From contig CAZCCV010000049.1 of assembly GCA_964497515.1 (NCBI GenBank), positions 1 to 12,024 of the forward strand: a DNA stretch of 12,024 nt, read 5' to 3'. Below the pieces are notes generated by a model. The model had not been told where the DNA came from and made no database searches. It saw only the letters and a list, made by a program, of their open reading frames with translations. Position 1 is the first letter of the stretch, and each line of letters begins with the position of its first letter. Shown piece after piece: positions 1 through 6,554 of the stretch. The position numbers and the translations under genes are program-made. The stretch comes from CAZCCV01 sp964497515. GTDB taxonomy: Bacteria > Armatimonadota > UBA5829 > DTLH01.

Positions 1-13
1 CATTACTGCACCA

Positions 14-38
14 CTATACACAACTGATTTTACACACA
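14..38 (+). other. Two DnaA-box-like 9-mers
   Basis: CTATACACA (14-22) and TTACACACA (30-38) each differ by one base from the general DnaA-box pattern TTATNCACA. They lie upstream of dnaN, where bacterial origins often sit between dnaA and dnaN. Two near-matches in AT-rich DNA are weak evidence, dnaA itself is not in view, and no AT-rich unwinding element can be defined. This is only a hint of an origin or of DnaA control of dnaN. Confidence 0.2.
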
Positions 39-62
39 AAAAGAATACGCTACCTCAGTTGC

Positions 63-80
63 CTGGGGTTATTGCCCCAG
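63..80 (+). other. GC-rich hairpin upstream of dnaN
   Basis: CTGGGG (63-68) and CCCCAG (75-80) pair perfectly, with a T-G wobble closing a TATT loop. No T-run follows, so it is not a standard intrinsic terminator on this strand. It overlaps the proposed -35 element of dnaN and may be the 3' end of an upstream transcript or an operator. Confidence 0.35.
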
Positions 81-100
81 CTTGCCTGCCGTGTTATAGT
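72..100 (+). promoter_or_regulatory. Candidate sigma-70 promoter for dnaN
   Basis: TTGCCC (72-77, 4 of 6 consensus) is separated by 17 bases from TATAGT (95-100, 5 of 6). The predicted transcript starts near 107, about 35 bases before the dnaN start codon. The -35 lies inside the right arm of the hairpin at 63-80. No competing promoter is visible in the short stretch present. Confidence 0.45.
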
Positions 101-141
101 ATATCATTGATTACAAATCAAGATGTTTGGAGGCCGTCCAG

Positions 142-1245
142 GTGAAGATAATTTGTCCCCGTAAAACGCTGCTCCAAGGAGTTCAAACCGCTGGTCGTGC
201 GGTCAGTTCAAGGTCGTCGCTGGCAATCCTGTCACATATTCTTATCAGGGCACAGGATAACAAAATAACTCTCGCAGCGACCGATCTGGAGATCGGTGTC
301 GAATGCTCAGTGGCGGCCGAAGTGATCGAGAAAGGCTCACTTACGCTTCCTTCCAAGGTGATAACCGAGGTTTTGGCATCCTTGACGGACGAAATCGTTA
401 CGATTTCCGTTGATGGCGAAAACAAGGTGAGCATCACCAGTGGTTCGTCAGACTATCAGATCCTGGGCATGGCGCCTGAAGAGTTCCCGATGCTTCCGGA
501 AGTAAAAGACGAAGCCTCTTTCTCTATCCAGAAATCCGTTCTACGGGATGCAATCGAAAAGTCGGCATTTGCAGTATCTCCCGACGAATCCCGCGCATCG
601 CTTACGGGGATTCTGGTTTCGCTTGAAGAAGGTGAACTGAGCCTAGTCAGTACCGACACTCACAGACTCTGCCTAGTGAACTGTGAAGTTGAGACTTGGG
701 AAGGTGAGATAAGCGCCATAATTCCTGGTCGTGCCATGTCGGAAATGCACCGGATAATCCAGGATGAAGAAGGCGTAGTAAAGATTACAGTCTCACAGAA
801 TCAAGCGTTGTTTACGGTCGACGATGTCTCGCTGGTGTCTAGGCTCATTGAGGGACAGTTTCCGAATTACCAGAAAGTGATTCCACAGGAATATGCCAAG
901 CGACTGATAGTTCCTACTGAACAACTGCTACAGAGCGTAAAGAGGGCGTCGATCGTTGCGCGAGACAACTCGAACAGGGTGGTTCTCAGCACAGAAGACA
1001 ACGTGCTGAAGGTTACTGCAGAGAGCACATCGGTGGGTACAGCGCGCGAAGAGTTGGATGTCGTCCTTGAGGGCGAAGATATCGAGATAGCCTTCAGTGC
1101 AAAATACCTGATGGACTTCCTGGTGGCACTAGGTTCAGCCGAATCGATAGAGATGCAGCTTACATCAAATGTCGGGCCATCAGTGCTCAGGCCGCACAAC
1201 GATGAAGACTATACCTATGTGCTTATGCCCATGCAGATACGGTAG
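142..1245 (+). CDS. dnaN: DNA polymerase III beta subunit (sliding clamp)
   Basis: This is the ring-shaped processivity clamp that tethers DNA polymerase III and other partners to DNA. The protein is 367 residues, the usual length for three repeated clamp domains. It opens MKIICPRKTLLQGV, has the internal DTHRL motif, and ends YVLMPMQIR, like the conserved VMPMRL-type tail of the family. I start it at GTG 142 rather than the in-frame TTG at 127. GGAGG at 129-133 lies 8 bases ahead of the GTG, whereas it would fall inside the coding sequence if TTG 127 were used. The gene faces queC tail to tail with a 38-base gap. Chromosomal dnaN usually follows dnaA, which would lie left of the window if that order holds here. 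The identification is secure and the start is likely. Confidence 0.97.
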   Translation: MKIICPRKTLLQGVQTAGRAVSSRSSLAILSHILIRAQDNKITLAATDLEIGVECSVAAEVIEKGSLTLPSKVITEVLASLTDEIVTISVDGENKVSITSGSSDYQILGMAPEEFPMLPEVKDEASFSIQKSVLRDAIEKSAFAVSPDESRASLTGILVSLEEGELSLVSTDTHRLCLVNCEVETWEGEISAIIPGRAMSEMHRIIQDEEGVVKITVSQNQALFTVDDVSLVSRLIEGQFPNYQKVIPQEYAKRLIVPTEQLLQSVKRASIVARDNSNRVVLSTEDNVLKVTAESTSVGTAREELDVVLEGEDIEIAFSAKYLMDFLVALGSAESIEMQLTSNVGPSVLRPHNDEDYTYVLMPMQIR

Positions 1246-1258
1246 CATGGCCATAAGC
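1221..1258. terminator. Long hairpin over the dnaN stop codon, possible bidirectional transcript end
   Basis: Arms 1221-1234 and 1245-1258 pair at 13 of 14 positions (one C-C mismatch at 1228/1251) around a 10-base loop. The dnaN stop codon TAG (1243-1245) sits at the junction of loop and right arm. It lies between the convergent dnaN and queC genes, where no other terminator is visible. Neither strand has a T-run after the stem, so a classical intrinsic terminator is not shown. A terminator or 3'-end stabiliser role is inferred from position. Confidence 0.4.
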
Positions 1259-1283
1259 CCGCAATAGGGAGTATGTTCCTGCT

Positions 1284-1961
1284 TCAGTCGTAGTTAATGG
1301 GGTCTTTCGCGCCTGCAGACTCGAAGGCAGCCAGCCTAAGTCTGCAGGAATCGCATTTTCCGCAGGCTTTGTCGCTGCCCAGATAGCAGCTCCAAGTAAG
1401 ACCATAATCGAGTCCCAGCCGGATACCTTCGCGAATGGCATCTGCCTTCGTCATCCTTACGAGCGGAGCTTCTATTTTGAACCTTGTTCTTCCTTCGACA
1501 GCGGCCTTGGTGGCAAGGTTCGCCATTGTCTCAAATGCCTGTAGGTATTCGCTGCGGCAGTCCGGATAACCGCTGTAGTCTACCTCGTTAGCTCCGATGA
1601 ATATGGTGTCGGCATCGATCGTTTCAGCGTAGCCAAGTGCAAACGACAGGAATATGGTGTTCCGCGCCGGAACATACGTAACGGGAATGTCGTTAGCCAT
1701 CTCAGACACATCGCGGTCGATCGGAACGTCCTCATCAGCAGTAAGTGCGCTACCGCCCCACTTGCGAAGGTCAAAGCTCACTATTATGTGGTCTTTTACT
1801 CCCACGGACTCTCCAACTCGTTTTGCTGAGTCTATCTCTTTCTTGTGGCGCTGACCGTAGTCGAACGTTATCGCGTACAGCTCGTATCCACGATCTTTTG
1901 CGATAGCGGCAGTGGTAGCGCTATCGAGGCCACCGGAGAGAAGGGCTACAGCACGTTTCAT
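1284..1961 (-). CDS. queC: 7-cyano-7-deazaguanine (preQ0) synthase QueC
   Basis: QueC converts 7-carboxy-7-deazaguanine, ammonia and ATP to preQ0, the last common step toward queuosine in tRNA. The 225-residue protein has the PP-loop ATP site SGGLDS (residues 9-14), DYGQRH (34-39), YVPARN (96-101) and DYSGYPDCR (128-136). The C-terminal zinc site is Cys192, Cys200, Cys203 and Cys206. All family hallmarks are present and the length is normal. Its ATG overlaps the TGA of folE2 as ATGA (1961-1958), which implies translational coupling, so it depends on the folE2 promoter. queD and queE, needed for the intermediate steps, are not in the window. The tail faces dnaN. Confidence 0.97.
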   Translation of the reverse strand: MKRAVALLSGGLDSATTAAIAKDRGYELYAITFDYGQRHKKEIDSAKRVGESVGVKDHIIVSFDLRKWGGSALTADEDVPIDRDVSEMANDIPVTYVPARNTIFLSFALGYAETIDADTIFIGANEVDYSGYPDCRSEYLQAFETMANLATKAAVEGRTRFKIEAPLVRMTKADAIREGIRLGLDYGLTWSCYLGSDKACGKCDSCRLRLAAFESAGAKDPINYD

Positions 1962-2770
1962 TTTTCAGTGTTCCCCGTGAGCCACTCCTCCTGGTAGGCG
2001 TAGACGCTGTGATTGTGGATCGACTCGAATGTCTCGCACTCCACTTCAAACCATTGTATATGCTCGTTGCTGCGAAACATCGTCACAGTGTCGCGCAGAA
2101 CATCCTCTATGAACTTGGGGTTCTCATATCCGCGTTCAGTTACGTACTTCTCATCAACTCGCTTCAACAGCGGATAGAGTTCGTGGCTGCCGATTTTTTC
2201 CAATTGACCGACCAGATCCTCAATCCAGTAGAAGATGCCCTTCTGGTAGCGAATTCGGGCGCGGATTACGCCTCGCTGGTTGTGTGCTCCGTAATCCGAG
2301 ATTTCTTTGCTGCAGGGGCAGACTGTTGCTATAGGAACATCGACTCCAAGCACAAAATCAAACGTATCCCCATCAAGAGAGCCGGTAAACTCGCAGTCAT
2401 AATCGAGCATACTCTCAATCCCGGATGATGGCGCGTTCTTCATTACGAAGTATTTGAACTTCACTGTGATATATGCGCTTTCAGCAAGCAGCTTTTTGCG
2501 GACTTGTTCCAGTATCAAGCGGACATCGTGGCCGCCAAGTGGTTTTCTGCTCCATTGGTTCACAGTTTCAACAAGTCTGCTCATATGAGTCCCTCGGTAG
2601 TTATGAGGCAGTTCAACGCTCATGGTCACCTGAGCTAATACTTCCTGAAACCCGTTATCCCGTCTTTTGATTTGAAGTGGGATATGCAGGTCCTTTATTC
2701 CAACGCGTTGAATCTCAATTCCACGCGTATCTTGCGACATTGCGAGGTCTTTTAGTTCGTGTTCAGACAT
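1958..2770 (-). CDS. folE2: GTP cyclohydrolase FolE2 (type IB)
   Basis: FolE2 opens GTP to 7,8-dihydroneopterin triphosphate, which feeds both folate and queuosine synthesis. The 270-residue protein shows DTRG (14-17), RGTHMSR (59-65), the catalytic stretch TVCPCSKEISDYGAHNQRG (149-167) with Cys151 and His163 at the 12-residue spacing of the known metal ligands, and a C-terminal SIHNHSVYAY. It is the COG1469 family, unrelated in sequence to FolE. The start is ATG 2770. GGAG (2781-2778) lies 7 bases upstream, and an in-frame TTG at 2788 overlaps the predicted -10 element. Downstream queC overlaps it by four bases, so the pair supplies the entry and exit of preQ0 synthesis. A separate folE may exist elsewhere. 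The call is secure. Confidence 0.96.
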   Translation of the reverse strand: MSEHELKDLAMSQDTRGIEIQRVGIKDLHIPLQIKRRDNGFQEVLAQVTMSVELPHNYRGTHMSRLVETVNQWSRKPLGGHDVRLILEQVRKKLLAESAYITVKFKYFVMKNAPSSGIESMLDYDCEFTGSLDGDTFDFVLGVDVPIATVCPCSKEISDYGAHNQRGVIRARIRYQKGIFYWIEDLVGQLEKIGSHELYPLLKRVDEKYVTERGYENPKFIEDVLRDTVTMFRSNEHIQWFEVECETFESIHNHSVYAYQEEWLTGNTEK

Positions 2771-2787
2771 AGTTTCACTCCGGAACA

Positions 2788-2817
2788 AGTGTATTCCGCA
2801 CCCGGGAAAAGTGTCAA
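2788..2817 (-). promoter_or_regulatory. Sigma-70 promoter of folE2-queC
   Basis: On the minus strand a perfect TTGACA (2817-2812) is followed after 18 bases by TACACT (2793-2788, 4 of 6 consensus). Transcription would begin near 2781, giving a leader of about 11 bases before ATG 2770. Arms CGGAA (2781-2785) and TTCCG (2794-2798), read on the plus strand, flank the -10 hexamer symmetrically and could be an operator. The short leader leaves no room for a preQ1 or folate riboswitch if this promoter is the one used. Confidence 0.55.
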
Positions 2818-2853
2818 GGAGGGTTCCTCGACTGCAGGCGTGTGCCCGATTCC

Positions 2854-2892
2854 CTTGCTGGTTATATGTTCACATCTACAATACCCAGCAAG
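2854..2892. repeat. 8-bp-arm inverted repeat upstream of folE2
   Basis: CTTGCTGG (2854-2861) and CCAGCAAG (2885-2892) are perfect inverted arms around a 23-base AT-rich centre, which itself holds the smaller palindrome ATGTTCACAT (2866-2875). It lies in the 243-base gap between the GGDEF/HD-GYP gene and folE2, about 37 bases upstream of the folE2 -35. A second, weaker inverted repeat (TCAGTT/AACTGA, 2935-2955) lies closer to the GGDEF gene. Neither is followed by a T-run. The element may be an operator, a 3'-end structure, or chance. Confidence 0.4.
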
Positions 2893-3013
2893 CAGCATTC
2901 ACAAAGAGTATTTGCCAAAAAACCGAGCAGTCATTCAGTTTGCGCGGATAACTGAGTGGGATTAACGGATTGCCGAGGTCAAACGCTATGGAGTAGTGAG
3001 CGTCGTCGTACGG

Positions 3014-4966
3014 CTAAGCCACTTTGAGTTCAACGGAACGAATCCACTGAATCAACGCATCAACACATTGCGGATCAAACTGAGTGCCCCTGTAGTTTCT
3101 CAGTTCCTCGATTGCCTGCCCCATAGTCATAGCCTCTCTATATGGGCGGCTGGAGGTCATTGCGTCAAATGCGTCGGCAACACATATAATACGAGCGATT
3201 ATAGGGATATTCTCGCCCGCCAGTCCACACGGATAACCTGTGCCATCAAATCGTTCGTGATGATATAGTATGCCGGGCAGTATTCCACGCAACTGAGGCA
3301 CCTGTTGGACAATCCTCTCGCCCACTGAAGGGTGATTTCGCACAATATCCCATTCTTGCTCGTTCAGTTGCCCCGGATTGTTGAGAACAGTGTCGGGCAT
3401 TCCGATTTTGCCAACATCGTGTAGTAGGGCAGCCACGCGCACACTGAACTTGACTTCTTCAGAAAAGCCGAGTTCTGCAGCGATTCCCACAGCATATCTT
3501 GCAACCGACTCGGAATGGCCATGGGTGTAGTGGTCTTTTGCATCTACAGCCGTCGCTAGAGCTGCGATGGTATTGACACTGGCGCTTTGCAGGAATGCGT
3601 AGATTCTGCACGGATCCATCGCACTGCCAGCACCCGGAACGTTGTCATAAGTGCAGACTGCGTTTTGCGACAGATGCTTGGCGTGATACATAGCAATATC
3701 AGCCGCTGAAACGAGAGCATCCTTCTGTCTTGCGTGTGTCGGATACTCAGCTACTCCCACAGAGAGCGTAATTTTCCATTCTGCAGACATTTCATCTTCG
3801 GTGTCGGTCGGGAGTTCCTCACACCAGGCTCGCCCTTGATCTACTGCAGCCCGTATACGTTCAGCTATGCCTGTTGCTTCTTCGACTTCTGTTTCAGGAA
3901 GGATTACCGCAAACTCGTCTCCGCCGTAGCGTGCAGCAATGTCCGTATCACGGATTTCTTCCCGCAGTATACGCGAGAAACAGCGCAGGATGGTGTCTCC
4001 CGCTGGGTGGCCAAGGTTGTCGTTTATGGCTTTGAAGCCGTCTAAGTCTATCATTATGAGCGACAGTGGTCTGCTGTAGCGGAGCGCACGTTTCAATTCG
4101 TGATCCAGCTTCTCGTGGAAGTTTCTGTGGTTGGTAAGTCCGGTCAAACCGTCTGTGTTCGCTTTCTGGAGCAGGTTCGCCTGGCTCTCTCTCAGATTGG
4201 CTGCCATTCTGTCCAGACTCACAGCCATAGTTCCCAACTCGTCGTTTCGGGAGATTTCGGACGAATAATCCAAATCCCCATCTGCGATGTGGAGCATTGC
4301 GTTTGTCAGTCTGGCCACAGGATTGCTGATCCCCGCATTCACTACAAGGCTTAGAAATGACGCAAGAATAATCGCCGCTGCAATCAGCATTGCTGCGCCA
4401 CGGCGGATTGTCGTTTGAGCGCTCAGAATCTCTGTTACCGACATATCGATTCCAACCATTGCTACAACTCTGTTGTCAGCGTTTCTTACAGGTGCGAAGC
4501 CGGATAACCACGACCCCCACTGGTCTGTGCGAATGGTCGGATCAATCGTGGTCTCGGTAAACGCGTCGCGTATTGCGGAGTGTCTTTCAATGTTCCATGG
4601 ACAACCGTTAGCCGCGTTAATGGGTGGGTCGACGCCAACGTCCACCACAAACGATAACTCAGAGGGTTTTCCGGAACTCACCAGAGTGTAGACGTGTCGG
4701 ATACCTGGGTTGGCTTCTCTGAAGCGTTCGAAGCTTTCCTTGATCGATTGATACTCGGGGCTTTCCTGATTGCCTGCTTGCTCTGCAGCGACGTGCGCCA
4801 CGGGATCTATAATCCGCGAAGCATTCATAACCACATCAGCCAATCTCGACTCAGCTTCCTTGCGCATAGTTGACTGCGCTTCGTGGCTAAAAAGGGTAAC
4901 GGTGACGACAGCCATGGTGACTGTTGACACCCAGAAGAATACGGCCAATTTTTTCCCAAATCGCAT
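3014..4966 (-). CDS. Membrane sensor with HAMP, GGDEF and HD-GYP domains (cyclic-di-GMP turnover)
   Basis: This is a 650-residue bifunctional signalling protein. TM1 is about residues 7-26 and a periplasmic sensor domain about 30-188 (Cache-like fold inferred from its VYTL and WGSWLSGFAPV stretches). TM2 is about 190-211, a HAMP linker about 209-262, the GGDEF domain about 266-440 and the HD-GYP domain about 465-645. The cyclase site GGDEF (348-352) is intact, and the inhibitory RxxD site is RDTD (339-342). The phosphodiesterase site is intact too: HDVGK (516-520), His545, HHERFDGTGYP (569-579) and Asp598. An acidic insert (about 378-396) lengthens the GGDEF domain just before LSVGVA. It could make or degrade cyclic-di-GMP according to the periplasmic signal. 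The ATG has only a weak ribosome site (AGAG). It is divergent from manB and apparently monocistronic. Domain calls are secure; ligand and net activity are unknown. Confidence 0.93.
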   Translation of the reverse strand: MRFGKKLAVFFWVSTVTMAVVTVTLFSHEAQSTMRKEAESRLADVVMNASRIIDPVAHVAAEQAGNQESPEYQSIKESFERFREANPGIRHVYTLVSSGKPSELSFVVDVGVDPPINAANGCPWNIERHSAIRDAFTETTIDPTIRTDQWGSWLSGFAPVRNADNRVVAMVGIDMSVTEILSAQTTIRRGAAMLIAAAIILASFLSLVVNAGISNPVARLTNAMLHIADGDLDYSSEISRNDELGTMAVSLDRMAANLRESQANLLQKANTDGLTGLTNHRNFHEKLDHELKRALRYSRPLSLIMIDLDGFKAINDNLGHPAGDTILRCFSRILREEIRDTDIAARYGGDEFAVILPETEVEEATGIAERIRAAVDQGRAWCEELPTDTEDEMSAEWKITLSVGVAEYPTHARQKDALVSAADIAMYHAKHLSQNAVCTYDNVPGAGSAMDPCRIYAFLQSASVNTIAALATAVDAKDHYTHGHSESVARYAVGIAAELGFSEEVKFSVRVAALLHDVGKIGMPDTVLNNPGQLNEQEWDIVRNHPSVGERIVQQVPQLRGILPGILYHHERFDGTGYPCGLAGENIPIIARIICVADAFDAMTSSRPYREAMTMGQAIEELRNYRGTQFDPQCVDALIQWIRSVELKVA

Positions 4967-5039
4967 ACTTGTGCTCTAAATCCGCAATAATGGCTTGATA
5001 AAACGCGCAGTCACATTATCGGCTGTGCTGGCTCGTTTC

Positions 5040-5069
5040 TTGACACTCCATGCGGCCGCTGGATATAAT
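5040..5069 (+). promoter_or_regulatory. Consensus sigma-70 promoter upstream of manB
   Basis: TTGACA (5040-5045) and TATAAT (5064-5069) match consensus at all 12 positions, with an 18-base spacer. The spacer contains the palindrome GCGGCCGC (5052-5059), flanked by CCA and TGG, which could bind a regulator. Transcription would start near 5076. It is the strongest promoter match in the window, yet a terminator-like hairpin follows almost at once. Confidence 0.8.
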
Positions 5070-5095
5070 GACCGAGGCAAAATAGCACCGTTCGA

Positions 5096-5126
5096 GAGGC
5101 CGGGGTATCCCGAGCCTCCGTTTTTT
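5096..5126 (+). terminator. Leader hairpin plus T-run: attenuator, or end of a short RNA
   Basis: GAGGC (5096-5100) pairs with GCCTC (5114-5118) and CGGG (5101-5104) with CCCG (5109-5112), with one bulged A (5113) and a four-base loop. CG and six T residues (5121-5126) follow. That is the form of an intrinsic terminator. It lies about 20 bases after the predicted start site of the promoter at 5040-5069 and 30 bases before the manB start. It could attenuate manB-serS or end a roughly 50-base transcript. No convincing anti-terminator stem was found; the only hint is a second GAGGC at 5074-5078 that could compete for GCCTC. Confidence 0.65.
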
Positions 5127-5155
5127 ACAGATGTGCCTTAATCGGCATTGATGGG

Positions 5156-6517
5156 ATGGAGACAATGACCGCAAGAGAGATTGACGCCAGCATTTTTAAA
5201 GCTTACGACATCAGAGGGCTTTATCCGAGCCAGATTGATGAGGATGTATGCTATCGCATAGCTCGTGCTTATGTAGCTTCAATTGGCTGCAAACGAGTGG
5301 TTGTCGGGCACGATATGCGAGAGACTGCTCCACAGTTGGTGGAAGCCACTATTCGTGGCATCAGCGATCAGGGTGCCGAAGTGGTACCAATGGGGCTCAC
5401 CAGCACACCTATGTACTACTTCGGGGTAAACTTCCTGAAAGGTGATGCGGGGATGATGGTCACAGCGTCCCACAACCCTGGTAAGTACAATGGCTTCAAA
5501 ATGACTGGCCCAAACGCTATTCCGAGTATCACATACATCTCAAACGAGGATCTCTGGAAGAAGGCGTGTGCGGGAGAGTTCCCAGAACCAGCCGAAAAGG
5601 GAAAAGTGCTTCCGCAGCAAAACGTACTCGGCGATTATATCGAGGCAATTCTCGAAAACGCAGGAATTCGCAGCTTTGAAAACCTGAAAATTGCGGTCGA
5701 TACAGCTAACGGTATGGGCGGGTTGATTCTGCCGAAGCTTTTCGAGACTATCGGCAACAACCCAATCAAACTGTTCTGGGAGATCGACGGATCCTTCCCG
5801 AACCACGAAGCCAACCCTCTCAACCTAGAAACACTCAAATGGCTGCAGGAATCCGTTGTCAAAAACGGTGCACATCTGGGCGCCGCTTTCGATGGTGATG
5901 GCGATAGAGTAGCCTTCGTCGATGAAAAAGGCGAGCCTGTTCCGGGTGACCTGATAACAGCGCTCATCGCCCGTGAAATGCTTAAACAGAAGCCGGGCTC
6001 AAAAGTGTTGTACGACATCCGGTCCAGTTGGACTGTGCCGGAGGAGATAAAAGCAGCCGGAGGCATTCCGGTTCCGTGCAGAGTCGGTCACGGTCTAATT
6101 AAGCGACAGATGAGAGCCGAAGGCGGCTATTTTGCTGGAGAACTTTCCAGCCATTACTACTTCAGCACGTTCTACTTCACCGATAACGGCGATCTGGCGT
6201 TCCTTTACCTTGTGAAGCTGCTGTTGTCTGAGGGCAAGCCGCTTTCTGAACTGGTAGCGCCGCTCAAGAGGTACTATCACACCGAAGAGATCAACTCTAA
6301 GGTCAAGAATGTCGCTGCAAAGCTCGCTGAATTGGAGGAAGTCTATTCTGCCGGTAAGATGAACAAGCTCGATGGAATTACTATTGAGTTTGAGGACTGG
6401 TGGTTTAACGTGCGCCCGTCGCAGACTGAGCCGCTTCTCAGGTTGAATCTCGAAGCAAAGACCAAGGAGATGATGGAGCAGAAGACCGACGAACTGCTGA
6501 CGCTGATTCGTTCTTAA
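5156..6517 (+). CDS. manB: Phosphomannomutase/phosphoglucomutase (alpha-D-phosphohexomutase family)
   Basis: The enzyme interconverts hexose 1- and 6-phosphates, supplying mannose- or glucose-1-phosphate for nucleotide sugars and hence cell-surface polysaccharide. The 453-residue protein has the four family signatures in order: phosphoserine loop TASHNP (103-108, Ser105), metal loop DGDGDR (246-251), sugar-recognition loop GELSSH (328-333) and phosphate site RPSQTEP (420-426). KAYDIRG (15-21) near the N terminus is typical of the AlgC/ManB branch. Mannose versus glucose preference cannot be settled by reading; GELSSH varies from the more usual GEMSGH. ATG 5156 gives the longest product. ATG 5165 (preceded by GGGATGGAG) is an alternative; neither has an ideally spaced ribosome site. 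serS follows 37 bases downstream on the same strand, so they are probably co-transcribed. Confidence 0.94.
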   Translation: METMTAREIDASIFKAYDIRGLYPSQIDEDVCYRIARAYVASIGCKRVVVGHDMRETAPQLVEATIRGISDQGAEVVPMGLTSTPMYYFGVNFLKGDAGMMVTASHNPGKYNGFKMTGPNAIPSITYISNEDLWKKACAGEFPEPAEKGKVLPQQNVLGDYIEAILENAGIRSFENLKIAVDTANGMGGLILPKLFETIGNNPIKLFWEIDGSFPNHEANPLNLETLKWLQESVVKNGAHLGAAFDGDGDRVAFVDEKGEPVPGDLITALIAREMLKQKPGSKVLYDIRSSWTVPEEIKAAGGIPVPCRVGHGLIKRQMRAEGGYFAGELSSHYYFSTFYFTDNGDLAFLYLVKLLLSEGKPLSELVAPLKRYYHTEEINSKVKNVAAKLAELEEVYSAGKMNKLDGITIEFEDWWFNVRPSQTEPLLRLNLEAKTKEMMEQKTDELLTLIRS

Positions 6518-6554
6518 ATTCGGGCTTAGAAAACGCGGCCCATCGGAGCCTATT

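Noticed and set aside
2009..2428. Plus-strand frame of 139 codons opposite folE2
   Set aside because: It is wholly antisense to a well-supported gene, has no recognisable motif and no ribosome site; a shadow frame.
2759..2965. Small plus-strand frame in the folE2 upstream gap
   Set aside because: It begins antisense inside folE2 and shows no ribosome site or recognisable protein features.
2771..3013. preQ1 or folate riboswitch before folE2-queC
   Set aside because: No match to the known aptamer cores was seen, and the best promoter leaves a leader of only about 11 bases.
6518..6554. T-box leader for serS
   Set aside because: The gap to manB is 37 bases, far too short for a T-box.
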